Source of the DNA: Acidimicrobiia bacterium
GTDB taxonomy: Bacteria > Actinomycetota > Acidimicrobiia > Acidimicrobiales > SZUA-35
DNA length: 8,483 bases
Direction of reading: 5' to 3'
NCBI GenBank assembly: GCA_029857855.1
Contig: JAOUGG010000081.1
Span: forward strand, 1-8,483
Part shown: positions 1 to 6,161 of the stretch, in pieces
Position numbering within the stretch: position 1 is the stretch's first letter
Layout of the letters: every line of letters begins with the position of its first letter
Translations under genes and position numbers: made by a program
Notes under the pieces: model-generated
Told to the model about the DNA's origin: nothing
The model's input: only the letters and a program-made list of their open reading frames with translations
The model's database searches: none

Positions 1-2481
1 GGATGCCCCGGTGGTGAGCGGCGAGTCGGCTTGATAGACCACCCAGCTCAACGCCGGAACGGTGACGGTGAGAATGCCATCGCCATCGGAGGTGGGCGCC
101 GGAGCCGAAGCCGGAGCGACGGCCGTCCAACCCGACGACGCGGTGTCGGTGGCGAACGTGGCCGACTGCTCGGTCTCGGCGTTGTTGATCGCCACGACGT
201 ACTCGTTGCCGCTACCGCCCGGCTCGATGCGGCTGAAGGCGAAGATGCCGGCCGATCCCGACGAGGAGCGCACGATCTGGGCGCCGGTCTGCAGCGCCGG
301 GTGGGCGTCGCGCGCGGCGGCCAGGTCGGCGATCGCCGCGTACAACGGGTGAGTGGGATCGAAGTTCGAATCGGCCGTGGTGGCGTCGGTGCCGATCAGG
401 TCGTCGTCGTTGTAGGTGGCGACCTGGGAGGGCATCATGTCCTGGCGGGCGTCCTGATCGCCGCCGTCGCCGACGAAACCCTGCTCGTCGCCGTAGTAGA
501 CGACGGGGATTCCCCGGGTCAGCCAGTTGAGGGCCTGGGCGATTTCAAGTCGGGCCACCAGTTCGTCGTCGGAGGCCCCGCCGTTGATGTTGACCACCTC
601 GAGGGCGAGGCGGCCGATGTCATGGTTGCCCATGAACTTGGCGAGATTGTGGGCGTTCGAGTCGGTGTCGGTGTACCAGTCGTCGGTGGCGAAGAAGGCG
701 GTCAGCTCGTTGGTGGGCGCCGAGTTGGCGGCGAAGCGGTAAGCATTGCCGTTGAAGCCGAAGTCGAGTGTGCCGGGGAACTCGAGCTCGGTCGAGTAGC
801 GGGACCGGAACTGATGGGTCTCACCGAACACCTCGCCGAACATGACGAAGTCGTCCTTGCCCGCGGCCGACGCGTGGTCGAGCACGGCCGGCACCCACGC
901 CTCCCAGAACCCGTCGGACACGTGCTTGACGGTGTCGACCCGGAACCCGTCGACGTCGAACGTGTCGATCATCGAGTTGTGGATGTCGATCATCCCGGCC
1001 ACGACGTCGGGATGCTCGTGGAACAGATCGTCGAGGCCGAAGAAGTCGCCGTACTGGCTGTTCTCACCGGCGAAGGTGGAGTCGCCCCGGTTGTGGTAGT
1101 AGATCGGGTTGTTGAGCCAGCCCGGTGCCTTGGTGGCCTCGGTGACGATCGGGGTGTAGGGGAAGCTGGTGGCCGGATCGAGGTCGGGGAACGTGCCGGT
1201 GCCCTCGAAGTCGCGGTCGTCGAACTCGGTGCCGGTGGCGTCGACGTAGGGGAAGTCGGTCTTGTTGCGGTACAGGGGGGTTGATCCCTCGACGTAGTCG
1301 ATGAGGTCGCCGGTGTGGTTGAGGACCACGTCGAACAGCACCTTGATGCCGCGGGAGTGGGCATCGGCGATGAAGGCCTGCATCTCGGCGTTGGTGCCGT
1401 AGTGGGGGTCGATCTGGGTGAAGTCGATCTGCCAGTAGCCGTGGTACGACGAGGACACCTCGGCACCGGGGCCTTGGATGTAGTCGTTCTTGAACGGCGG
1501 GGTGATCCAGATGGCGCTGACCCCGAGGCCCTCGATGTAGTCGAGCTGAGCCTGGAGGCCGGCGATGTCGCCGCCGTGGTGGAAGCCCTTGTCGGTCGGG
1601 TCGAAGCCGTTGACCAGCCGGTCGCCAGGTTCGTCGGCGTCGTCGTTGGCGGTGTCGCCGTTGGCGAACCGGTCGGTCATCACGAAGTACACCGACTCAT
1701 CGGATTCGGGGCGGGCGGGCGCTCTGACCAGGGCCTCGTCACCCGGTTCGATGGTGTCGGAATAGCCGCTCGAACCCGAGGAGACCGTCAGGATGTTGGT
1801 GGCCGAGTCGAAGGAGAAGGTGACGGCTTCGCCGGCGGCGACGGTGAACGTGATGTTGTCGCCATTGGCTACACCGCCGGCGCCGTAGTTCTCGTCCCAG
1901 CTCCGGTTGACGGCGGCCTTGGCCTCATACGAGCCGGCGGGAATGGCGGTGGTGGTGAAGGTGTAGACGTCATCGCCGTCGGGGTCCTGGAGCCACGACC
2001 GCATGCACTCCGGCTGCCAGTCGCCGGGACAACCGATGGCGGCCTGGAAGCTACCGGGGGCGGTGACGATACGGGTGTTGACGTCGTCGGTGATCCAGTG
2101 GGAGTTGTGGGAGTAGTAGAACGTGACGTCGGTATCGGCAGCCAGGTCGAGGGCGATGTTGGCGCCGTCCGGCGTGGCGTTGGCGCCGTAGTTCTCGTCC
2201 CACGCATCGTTGAGCGGGGCCTTGTACTCCCAAGCGCCGGCCGGAACGGTGAAGGTGCCCGACCAGACATCGGAGTCGGTCTCATAGGTCAAATGGGTGG
2301 CGGCGCACTCGGGCTGCCAGTCACCCGGGCAGCCCAGTTCCTCCTGCAGACTTCCGGCCACCGTCACCGACGTAGGGGTCGGCGTGTGGTCGGCGGCGGC
2401 GGGGGCAAGCGGCACGGCGGCAAGACCTGCCGCCAGCGTCGCCACGGCCAGCACACGAACCCGGACATGATTGAGCAACAT
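1..2481 (-). CDS. Secreted GH13 alpha-amylase with two X25-type starch-binding modules; 3' end outside window
   Basis: This is an exported enzyme of glycoside hydrolase family 13, expected to cleave alpha-1,4 bonds in starch-like glucans outside the cell. Residues 1-30 form a Sec signal peptide: basic start, hydrophobic Ala/Leu/Val core and a likely cut after APAAA. Two X25-like modules follow (about 38-137 and 138-237). The TIM barrel begins near residue 264 (VYFVMTDRF). All four GH13 motifs are present: DVVLNH at 384-389, GFRVDTVKH with nucleophile Asp516, FGEV with acid/base Glu550, and MGNHD with Asp621. A C-terminal beta domain runs from about 740 to 815. The frame remains open at base 1 after 827 residues (ending ...YQADSPLTTGAS), so the stop lies outside. 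The ATG at 2479-2481 has an AGGGGG ribosome site upstream. The FDPTDKGF-HHGGD segment and X25 modules recall the N-terminal half of actinobacterial amylase-pullulanase fusions; that fusion is inference. Alternative: a stand-alone amylase with a C-terminal binding or sorting domain. Confidence 0.93.
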   Translation of the reverse strand, partial: MLLNHVRVRVLAVATLAAGLAAVPLAPAAADHTPTPTSVTVAGSLQEELGCPGDWQPECAATHLTYETDSDVWSGTFTVPAGAWEYKAPLNDAWDENYGANATPDGANIALDLAADTDVTFYYSHNSHWITDDVNTRIVTAPGSFQAAIGCPGDWQPECMRSWLQDPDGDDVYTFTTTAIPAGSYEAKAAVNRSWDENYGAGGVANGDNITFTVAAGEAVTFSFDSATNILTVSSGSSGYSDTIEPGDEALVRAPARPESDESVYFVMTDRFANGDTANDDADEPGDRLVNGFDPTDKGFHHGGDIAGLQAQLDYIEGLGVSAIWITPPFKNDYIQGPGAEVSSSYHGYWQIDFTQIDPHYGTNAEMQAFIADAHSRGIKVLFDVVLNHTGDLIDYVEGSTPLYRNKTDFPYVDATGTEFDDRDFEGTGTFPDLDPATSFPYTPIVTEATKAPGWLNNPIYYHNRGDSTFAGENSQYGDFFGLDDLFHEHPDVVAGMIDIHNSMIDTFDVDGFRVDTVKHVSDGFWEAWVPAVLDHASAAGKDDFVMFGEVFGETHQFRSRYSTELEFPGTLDFGFNGNAYRFAANSAPTNELTAFFATDDWYTDTDSNAHNLAKFMGNHDIGRLALEVVNINGGASDDELVARLEIAQALNWLTRGIPVVYYGDEQGFVGDGGDQDARQDMMPSQVATYNDDDLIGTDATTADSNFDPTHPLYAAIADLAAARDAHPALQTGAQIVRSSSGSAGIFAFSRIEPGGSGNEYVVAINNAETEQSATFATDTASSGWTAVAPASAPAPTSDGDGILTVTVPALSWVVYQADSPLTTGAS
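1771..2370 (-). repeat. Tandem X25-like starch-binding modules within the amylase
   Basis: Two diverged copies of a roughly 100-residue beta-sandwich module lie directly after the signal peptide. Each begins with a GCPGDWQPEC block (Cys51/Cys59 and Cys151/Cys159, exactly 100 residues apart) and contains an extended-strand segment followed by WDENYGA (Trp94 and Trp195). This layout is known from pullulanases and amylopullulanases, where such modules bind alpha-glucans. The two cysteines in each copy are eight residues apart and could form a disulfide outside the cell; that is inference. The boundaries are approximate. Confidence 0.8.
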
Positions 2482-2738
2482 GAAGCCCCCTGCAGGTGTT
2501 TCGGCGGTAGACGCGACCGTATCCGGCCCCGCAGGATTGGGCAAACCGACCGATGAACGGTGGCGAGTCGTGCCGCCACCCGGCCTGTGCCTAGCCCGCG
2601 CCCAACCGCTCGTCCGACAACGAGGTACGACCCGATGGCAAGAAACAGCATGGCGAAGGCGGACGGGACGACGAGTGTGCCACGACCGATGAACCTGGTG
2701 ACCAGGAAGAACCAGAGGGCACCGGCCGGAATCTCCAC
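2364..2738 (-). CDS. Doubtful small membrane-protein frame or gene remnant
   Basis: A frame opens with GTG at 2736-2738. Its first 45 or so codons (2738 to about 2604) read like real coding sequence: strong G/C third-position preference and two hydrophobic stretches, ALWFFLVTRFIG and LVVPSAFAMLFLAIGSYLVV. After that the translation turns Arg-rich and loses coding character, and it overlaps the amylase start by 118 bases in another frame before a stop at 2364. No clear ribosome site precedes the GTG. A one-base shift near 2600 would reach a TAG and end the protein as a compact two-helix membrane peptide of about 50 residues. It may be a frameshifted small gene, a remnant, or a chance frame. 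I do not recognise a family. Confidence 0.22.
   Translation of the reverse strand: MEIPAGALWFFLVTRFIGRGTLVVPSAFAMLFLAIGSYLVVGRAVGRGLGTGRVAARLATVHRSVCPILRGRIRSRLPPKHLQGASCCSIMSGFVCWPWRRWRQVLPPCRLPPPPPTTRRPLRR
2486..2491 (-). promoter_or_regulatory. Ribosome binding site of the amylase
   Basis: On the minus strand AGGGGG sits four bases before the ATG at 2481. It supports this start, which also places the signal peptide correctly at the N-terminus. Confidence 0.6.
2516..2544 (-). promoter_or_regulatory. Candidate promoter of the amylase
   Basis: Reading the minus strand, TTGCCC (2544-2539), a 17-base spacer and TACGGT (2521-2516) resemble the -35 and -10 boxes of a housekeeping sigma factor. 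Transcription would begin near 2509, giving a leader of about 28 bases that includes the AGGGGG ribosome site. The same geometry is seen upstream of the permease gene at 7261-7289. This is pattern matching only. Confidence 0.35.
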
Positions 2739-2796
2739 GGCCCTGTCCGGAGGAGCAAGCGGTCACTGCGGCCGATGACCGGGCATCATGTAGGCG

Positions 2797-3630
2797 ATGT
2801 CGATTCAGCCTCAGGTCTTCCTGCTCGGTATTCCCTACGATGCCCACTCGTCGTTCCTCCGCGGCGCGGCCAAGGCGCCGGACCATGTGCGGCGGGTACT
2901 CCACGGCGGATCGGCCAACTACTGGACCGAGCTCGGGACCGACGTCGACCCCTCCCGGTGGGCCGATCTCGGTGACCTCGACCTCGCCGACGACGTCGAG
3001 GCGGCGCTCGACGTGATCGCCGCCGCTGCGGCGCAGGCCACGGCCGACGGCGCGCGTCTGCTCTCGATTGGCGGTGACCATTTCGTGACCTGGCCGCTCG
3101 TTCGGGGGGTGGCCTCCAACCACGCAGGTCTGACGATCGTCCACTTCGACGCCCATCCAGACCTCTACGACGAACTCGACGGCGACCGCTACTCCCACGC
3201 CTGCCCGTTCGCCCGGATCATGGAGGAGGGGTTGGCCCACCGCCTCGTCCAGATCGGGATCCGCACCATGACAGCGCACCAGCAGGAACAGGCCGAGCGG
3301 TTCGGGGTCGAGGTGCACGAGCTGCGGACCTGGGACGGACGGCTACCCGGTGACGTGGCCGGTCCGGTCTACGTCACGATCGACGTGGACGCCCTCGACC
3401 CCGCGTTCGCCCCGGGGATCTCCCATCATGAACCGGGCGGGATGACCACCCGTCAACTCCTCGACTGCCTGCACCAGCTGGCGTCGACGGCCGCAGCCCG
3501 TGTGGTGGCGGTTGACGTCGTCGAGATCAACCCCGATCGTGACCTCAACGACATGACCGCCATGGTCGGCGCCAAGCTCGTCCGCGAACTTCTCGGCCTC
3601 CTCCTCCCGCCCCCCTCCCAAGACTTGTAG
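2797..3630 (+). CDS. Manganese ureohydrolase, arginase/agmatinase family
   Basis: This 277-residue cytoplasmic enzyme should hydrolyse a guanidino compound to urea plus an amine, using a two-manganese centre. All six expected metal ligands are visible: His95 in GGDH, Asp118, His120 and Asp122 in FDAHPD, and Asp196 and Asp198 in DVDALDP. His134 in YSHAC and Glu243 in EINPDRD match the conserved catalytic-site positions of the family. The length is normal for the family. The N-terminal GIPYDAHSSFLRGAAKAP and the SHHEPGGMT loop are family-like but do not fix the substrate; arginine, agmatine, formiminoglutamate or guanidine derivatives remain possible. The ATG is forced, because an in-frame TAG lies two codons upstream and the first conserved strand starts at residue 7. 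Only a poor TAGG lies before it, so initiation may be weak or leaderless. It stands alone, divergent from the amylase and convergent with selO. Confidence 0.9.
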   Translation: MSIQPQVFLLGIPYDAHSSFLRGAAKAPDHVRRVLHGGSANYWTELGTDVDPSRWADLGDLDLADDVEAALDVIAAAAAQATADGARLLSIGGDHFVTWPLVRGVASNHAGLTIVHFDAHPDLYDELDGDRYSHACPFARIMEEGLAHRLVQIGIRTMTAHQQEQAERFGVEVHELRTWDGRLPGDVAGPVYVTIDVDALDPAFAPGISHHEPGGMTTRQLLDCLHQLASTAAARVVAVDVVEINPDRDLNDMTAMVGAKLVRELLGLLLPPPSQDL

Positions 3631-3666
3631 CAAAACGCGAAGTATGACCTCGCGTTTTGCTACGAG
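3624..3666. terminator. Bidirectional hairpin terminator between convergent genes
   Basis: GTAGCAAAACGCGA (3627-3640) is the exact reverse complement of TCGCGTTTTGCTAC (3650-3663), with a nine-base loop. Outer pairs with one G-U extend it to 3624-3666. The left arm includes the TAG stop of the ureohydrolase, and the right arm ends 20 bases from the selO stop. The near symmetry lets RNA from either strand fold. The T-run (TTTT or AAAA) lies inside the stem rather than after it, so it is not a textbook intrinsic terminator. Confidence 0.65.
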
Positions 3667-3686
3667 AGTTCGGAGGAGGGGGAATG

Positions 3687-5192
3687 TCAGGTGCCGCAGA
3701 AGGTGCGGAAGGTGCGGTTGAAATCCTCGGGGGCCGGTTGGGCGTAACGCTCGAGACCGTCGCGTTCGGTGAACGGATCGGCCAAGACCGACAACAGCTC
3801 ATCGAAAGGTCCCATGTCGCCGGACTCGGCGGCGGCCAGTGCCTCGTCGACCAGATGGTTTCTGGGGATGTAGATCGGATTGACGGCATCCATGGCCGCA
3901 GCGACCTCGACCGGGTTGCGATCCTCGGCCGCCAGCCGCTCCCGCCACGCCGCCACCCAGGTCGCCGCCACTTCCGGCACGCCTTCGTCGCCTCGGAGTG
4001 AGCGGGCCAGCGACCGGAAGAACGAGGTGTAGTCGGGGCGGTGCTCCTGCAGCAGTTCGACCAACGAGCGGAGCAGATCATCGTCGCCGTCGCCGTCGGC
4101 ATCGGCATCGGAAGCCTCGGCGGCCTGGGCGGACAGGCCGAGTTTGGCTCGCATCCCGTCGGCCCAGTGGGCGCGGAACCGGTCACCGAAGCCGTCGAGT
4201 ACCTCGCTCAACACCGGGATGAGCGATTCGGGTTCGACACCATGATCCTCGGCGATCACCGGTAGGAGTGTCTCCGCCAGGCGGGTCAGATTCCAGTGGG
4301 CGATGGTCGGCTGATTGCCGAACGCGTAGCGGCCCTGGTGATCGATCGACGAGTAGACGGTGCGCTGGTCGTAGCGGTCCATGAAGGCGCACGGGCCGTA
4401 GTCGATCGTCTCGCCGGAGATCGTCATGTTGTCGGTGTTCATCACGCCGTGAATGAACCCGACGGCCATCCACCGGGCGATCAAGGAGGCCTGCGTCTCG
4501 ATCACCGACAGGAGGAATTCGAGATACCGGGACTGCTCGCCGGCCAATGCCGGATAGTGGCGCTCGATGGCGTAGTCGGCCAGCCGCCGGATCACCGACC
4601 GGTCCTCCAGTCGAACTGCGTACTCGAAGGTCCCAACCCGCAAATGACCGGCGGCCACCCGGGTAAGCACCGCCCCCGGCTCCGGGCTCTGCCGGAAGAT
4701 CTGCTCGCCCGTGGTCACCACGGCCAGTGCCCGCCCTGTCGGGACACCGAGGGCGTGCATCGCCTCGGCCATCAGGAACTCGCGCAGCATCGGCCCGACG
4801 GTGGCCTTGCCGTCGCCGCCCCGGGAGAACGGGGTTCGGCCGGAACCCTTGAGATGGATGTCGACCCGGCGGCCGTCGGCGTCGATCACCTCGCCGAGCA
4901 ACAGGGCCCGGCCGTCACCGAGACGGGGCGAGTACGAACCGAACTGGTGGCCGGCGTACGCCATGGCCATGGTCTCGGTTCCGTCGGGAACGGCATTTCC
5001 AGCGAGCACCGCAACACCATGCTCGCCGCGCAGGGCCTCGGGGTCGACCGAGACGGCGGCCGCCATCTCGGCGTTGAAGGCCACCAACTGCGGGTCGGGA
5101 ACCTCCACCGGCTGCCACGGCAGCACGAGTTCCGGCAGCGCCGCCGCCAGGGTGTTGTCGAAGTCGAACAGCTTGGTCACGGTCGAGGTCAT
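3687..5192 (-). CDS. selO: SelO/YdiU-family protein adenylyltransferase
   Basis: SelO proteins are pseudokinase-fold enzymes that transfer AMP from ATP to Ser/Thr/Tyr of target proteins, linked to the oxidative-stress response. The 501-residue length is normal. Family landmarks in order: AMAYAGHQFG (77-86), LGDGRALLLGE (91-101), the nucleotide-binding HLKGSGRTPFSRGGDGKA (113-130, with Lys115), MLREFLMAEAMHALGVPT (135-152), MNTDNM (251-256, with catalytic-site Asp254 and Asn255) and DYGPCAFMD (264-272, metal-binding Asp264). The C-terminus ends FCGT, with Cys499 at the place where some relatives carry a redox Cys or selenocysteine pair; here only one Cys is present. An Asp-rich segment, SDADADGDGDDD (361-372), looks like a loop insertion. 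The ATG at 5190-5192 gives the expected N-terminus. No Shine-Dalgarno site is visible. It is a single gene, convergent with the ureohydrolase and separated from the upstream ABC operon by a hairpin. Confidence 0.93.
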   Translation of the reverse strand: MTSTVTKLFDFDNTLAAALPELVLPWQPVEVPDPQLVAFNAEMAAAVSVDPEALRGEHGVAVLAGNAVPDGTETMAMAYAGHQFGSYSPRLGDGRALLLGEVIDADGRRVDIHLKGSGRTPFSRGGDGKATVGPMLREFLMAEAMHALGVPTGRALAVVTTGEQIFRQSPEPGAVLTRVAAGHLRVGTFEYAVRLEDRSVIRRLADYAIERHYPALAGEQSRYLEFLLSVIETQASLIARWMAVGFIHGVMNTDNMTISGETIDYGPCAFMDRYDQRTVYSSIDHQGRYAFGNQPTIAHWNLTRLAETLLPVIAEDHGVEPESLIPVLSEVLDGFGDRFRAHWADGMRAKLGLSAQAAEASDADADGDGDDDLLRSLVELLQEHRPDYTSFFRSLARSLRGDEGVPEVAATWVAAWRERLAAEDRNPVEVAAAMDAVNPIYIPRNHLVDEALAAAESGDMGPFDELLSVLADPFTERDGLERYAQPAPEDFNRTFRTFCGT

Positions 5193-5202
5193 AGGTGTAT
5201 CA

Positions 5203-5208
5203 AACGTA
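5203..5208 (-). promoter_or_regulatory. Possible -10 box for a near-leaderless selO transcript
   Basis: On the minus strand TACGTT lies 10 bases before the selO ATG. With no ribosome site in between, a transcript starting at or just before the ATG is plausible. No good -35 box is seen at the expected distance. Two direct ACCGTT repeats on the plus strand (around 5209-5227) lie just upstream and could be a regulator site. All of this is weak. Confidence 0.2.
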
Positions 5209-5264
5209 ACCGTTGACCTCGACCGTTATTCCATCACTTTTCCATCGCCATGCTCACAACCGCC

Positions 5265-5318
5265 GGAACTTTGTGCCCGAAACGACCCAGAAACGGGTCG
5301 TGAGAGGCACAAGGTTCC
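5265..5318 (-). terminator. Bipartite hairpin after the sugar ABC operon
   Basis: An outer stem of 13 pairs with one G-U (5265-5277 with 5306-5318) encloses a 4x4 internal loop (CGAA/GAGA) and a perfect inner stem ACGACCC/GGGTCGT (5282-5288 with 5295-5301) closed by AGAAAC. It begins 15 bases after the ATPase stop on the minus strand, the position expected of an operon terminator. There is no T-run after it, so it could also be an RNA-stability element or a dispersed repeat. Confidence 0.6.
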
Positions 5319-5333
5319 CGTTGGGGTTGGCGG

Positions 5334-6161
5334 CTACCGGACCGGGCCCGGCGTCTGTTCGTCCTCGGGAACCTGCATAGCGCCGGTCATGATGGCCACG
5401 GCATCGTTGGCGTTGTGCGATTGCGGCGTGATCACCGCGACCCGGCGACCCAGGCGCTGCACGTGGATCCGATCAGCGATCTCGAAGACCTGGGGCATGT
5501 TGTGGGAGATGAGGATGACCGGCATCCCCCGCTCCCGCAGATCGTGGATCAACTGGAGGACTCGGGCCGACTCCCGCACCCCGAGTGCTGCGGTCGGCTC
5601 GTCGAGGATGATCACCTTCGACCCGAACGCCGCGGCACGGGCCACGGCCACGGCCTGACGCTGACCACCGGACAGCGTTTCCACCGCCTGCGTGATGTCC
5701 TGCATGGTTGAGATGCCCAGGTCGGACAGTTGTTGGGCCGCCTGGGCCCGCATCTGCTTCTTGTCCATCATCCGGAAGATCTGACCGAGCGGACCTGGTT
5801 TCCGCAGCTCCCGGCCGAGGAACAGATTGGTGGCGATGTCGAGTGCCGGTGAGACGGCCAGGGTCTGGAACACCGTCTCGATGCCCGCTGACCGGGCATC
5901 GTTGGTGCTTCGGAAGTGGACCGAATGCCCTTCGACCTCGACCGTGCCGGAATCCGGCGTGTGCGCACCGGAGAAGCACTTGATGAGCGTGGACTTGCCG
6001 GCGCCGTTGTCGCCGATGACCGCCAGCACCTCCCCGGGAAACAGGTCGAGGTCGGCGTGGTTGAGGCCGACGACGTGGCCGAAGGTCTTCACCAGATTCC
6101 GACCCTTGATGATCGGCTCGACGTCGATTGCGGTTGCGCTCTTCGTGTTCGAGTCGGTCAT
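5334..6161 (-). CDS. frcA: Sugar ABC importer ATP-binding protein, FrcA-like
   Basis: This 275-residue protein powers the importer by ATP hydrolysis on the cytoplasmic face. It has one complete ATPase domain: Walker A GDNGAGKST (50-58), Q-loop Gln99, signature LSGGQ (163-167), Walker B VIILDE (183-188) and H-loop His220. A single domain rules out the double-domain RbsA/XylG type. Segments such as QAVETLSGGQRQ, ARAAAFGSKV, DEPTAALGV and LISHNMPQVFE match the fructose-type FrcA proteins as I remember them. The start ATG overlaps the permease stop as TGATG, with GAAGGG three bases upstream of that overlap region; the frame is open further upstream to 6434, but that part translates to Arg/His-rich noise inside the permease gene. 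Translational coupling with the permease is likely. The exact sugar (fructose, mannose or ribose) is inferred from family resemblance. Confidence 0.92.
   Translation of the reverse strand: MTDSNTKSATAIDVEPIIKGRNLVKTFGHVVGLNHADLDLFPGEVLAVIGDNGAGKSTLIKCFSGAHTPDSGTVEVEGHSVHFRSTNDARSAGIETVFQTLAVSPALDIATNLFLGRELRKPGPLGQIFRMMDKKQMRAQAAQQLSDLGISTMQDITQAVETLSGGQRQAVAVARAAAFGSKVIILDEPTAALGVRESARVLQLIHDLRERGMPVILISHNMPQVFEIADRIHVQRLGRRVAVITPQSHNANDAVAIMTGAMQVPEDEQTPGPVR

Larger units (their letters stand above)
2482..2796. other. Intergenic region between divergent amylase and ureohydrolase genes
   Basis: This 315-base stretch separates two genes transcribed away from each other. On the minus strand it carries the amylase ribosome site, the candidate promoter at 2516-2544 and the doubtful hydrophobic frame ending its coding-like part near 2604. 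On the plus side I see no convincing -10 or -35 boxes close to the ureohydrolase ATG. I found no strong inverted repeat that would mark a LacI-type operator. Confidence 0.6.

Noticed and set aside
31..1284. Long plus-strand open frame (417 codons) opposite the amylase
   Set aside because: It is the antisense of the amylase, which has all GH13 motifs. The translation is Gly/Val/Arg-rich low complexity, as expected from high-GC codon bias.
2489..2496. Palindrome CCTGCAGG next to the amylase ribosome site
   Set aside because: Overlaps the G-rich ribosome site; eight bases of GC-rich palindrome are expected by chance.
1315..2556. Second long plus-strand frame (413 codons) opposite the amylase
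   Set aside because: Same antisense shadow effect, with no recognisable domain or ribosome site and repetitive Gly/Val/Asp composition.
4296..5658. Plus-strand frames of about 300 codons opposite selO and the ATPase gene
   Set aside because: They mirror genes with complete family motifs, and their His/Arg/Pro-rich or Ser/Thr-rich translations show no domain.
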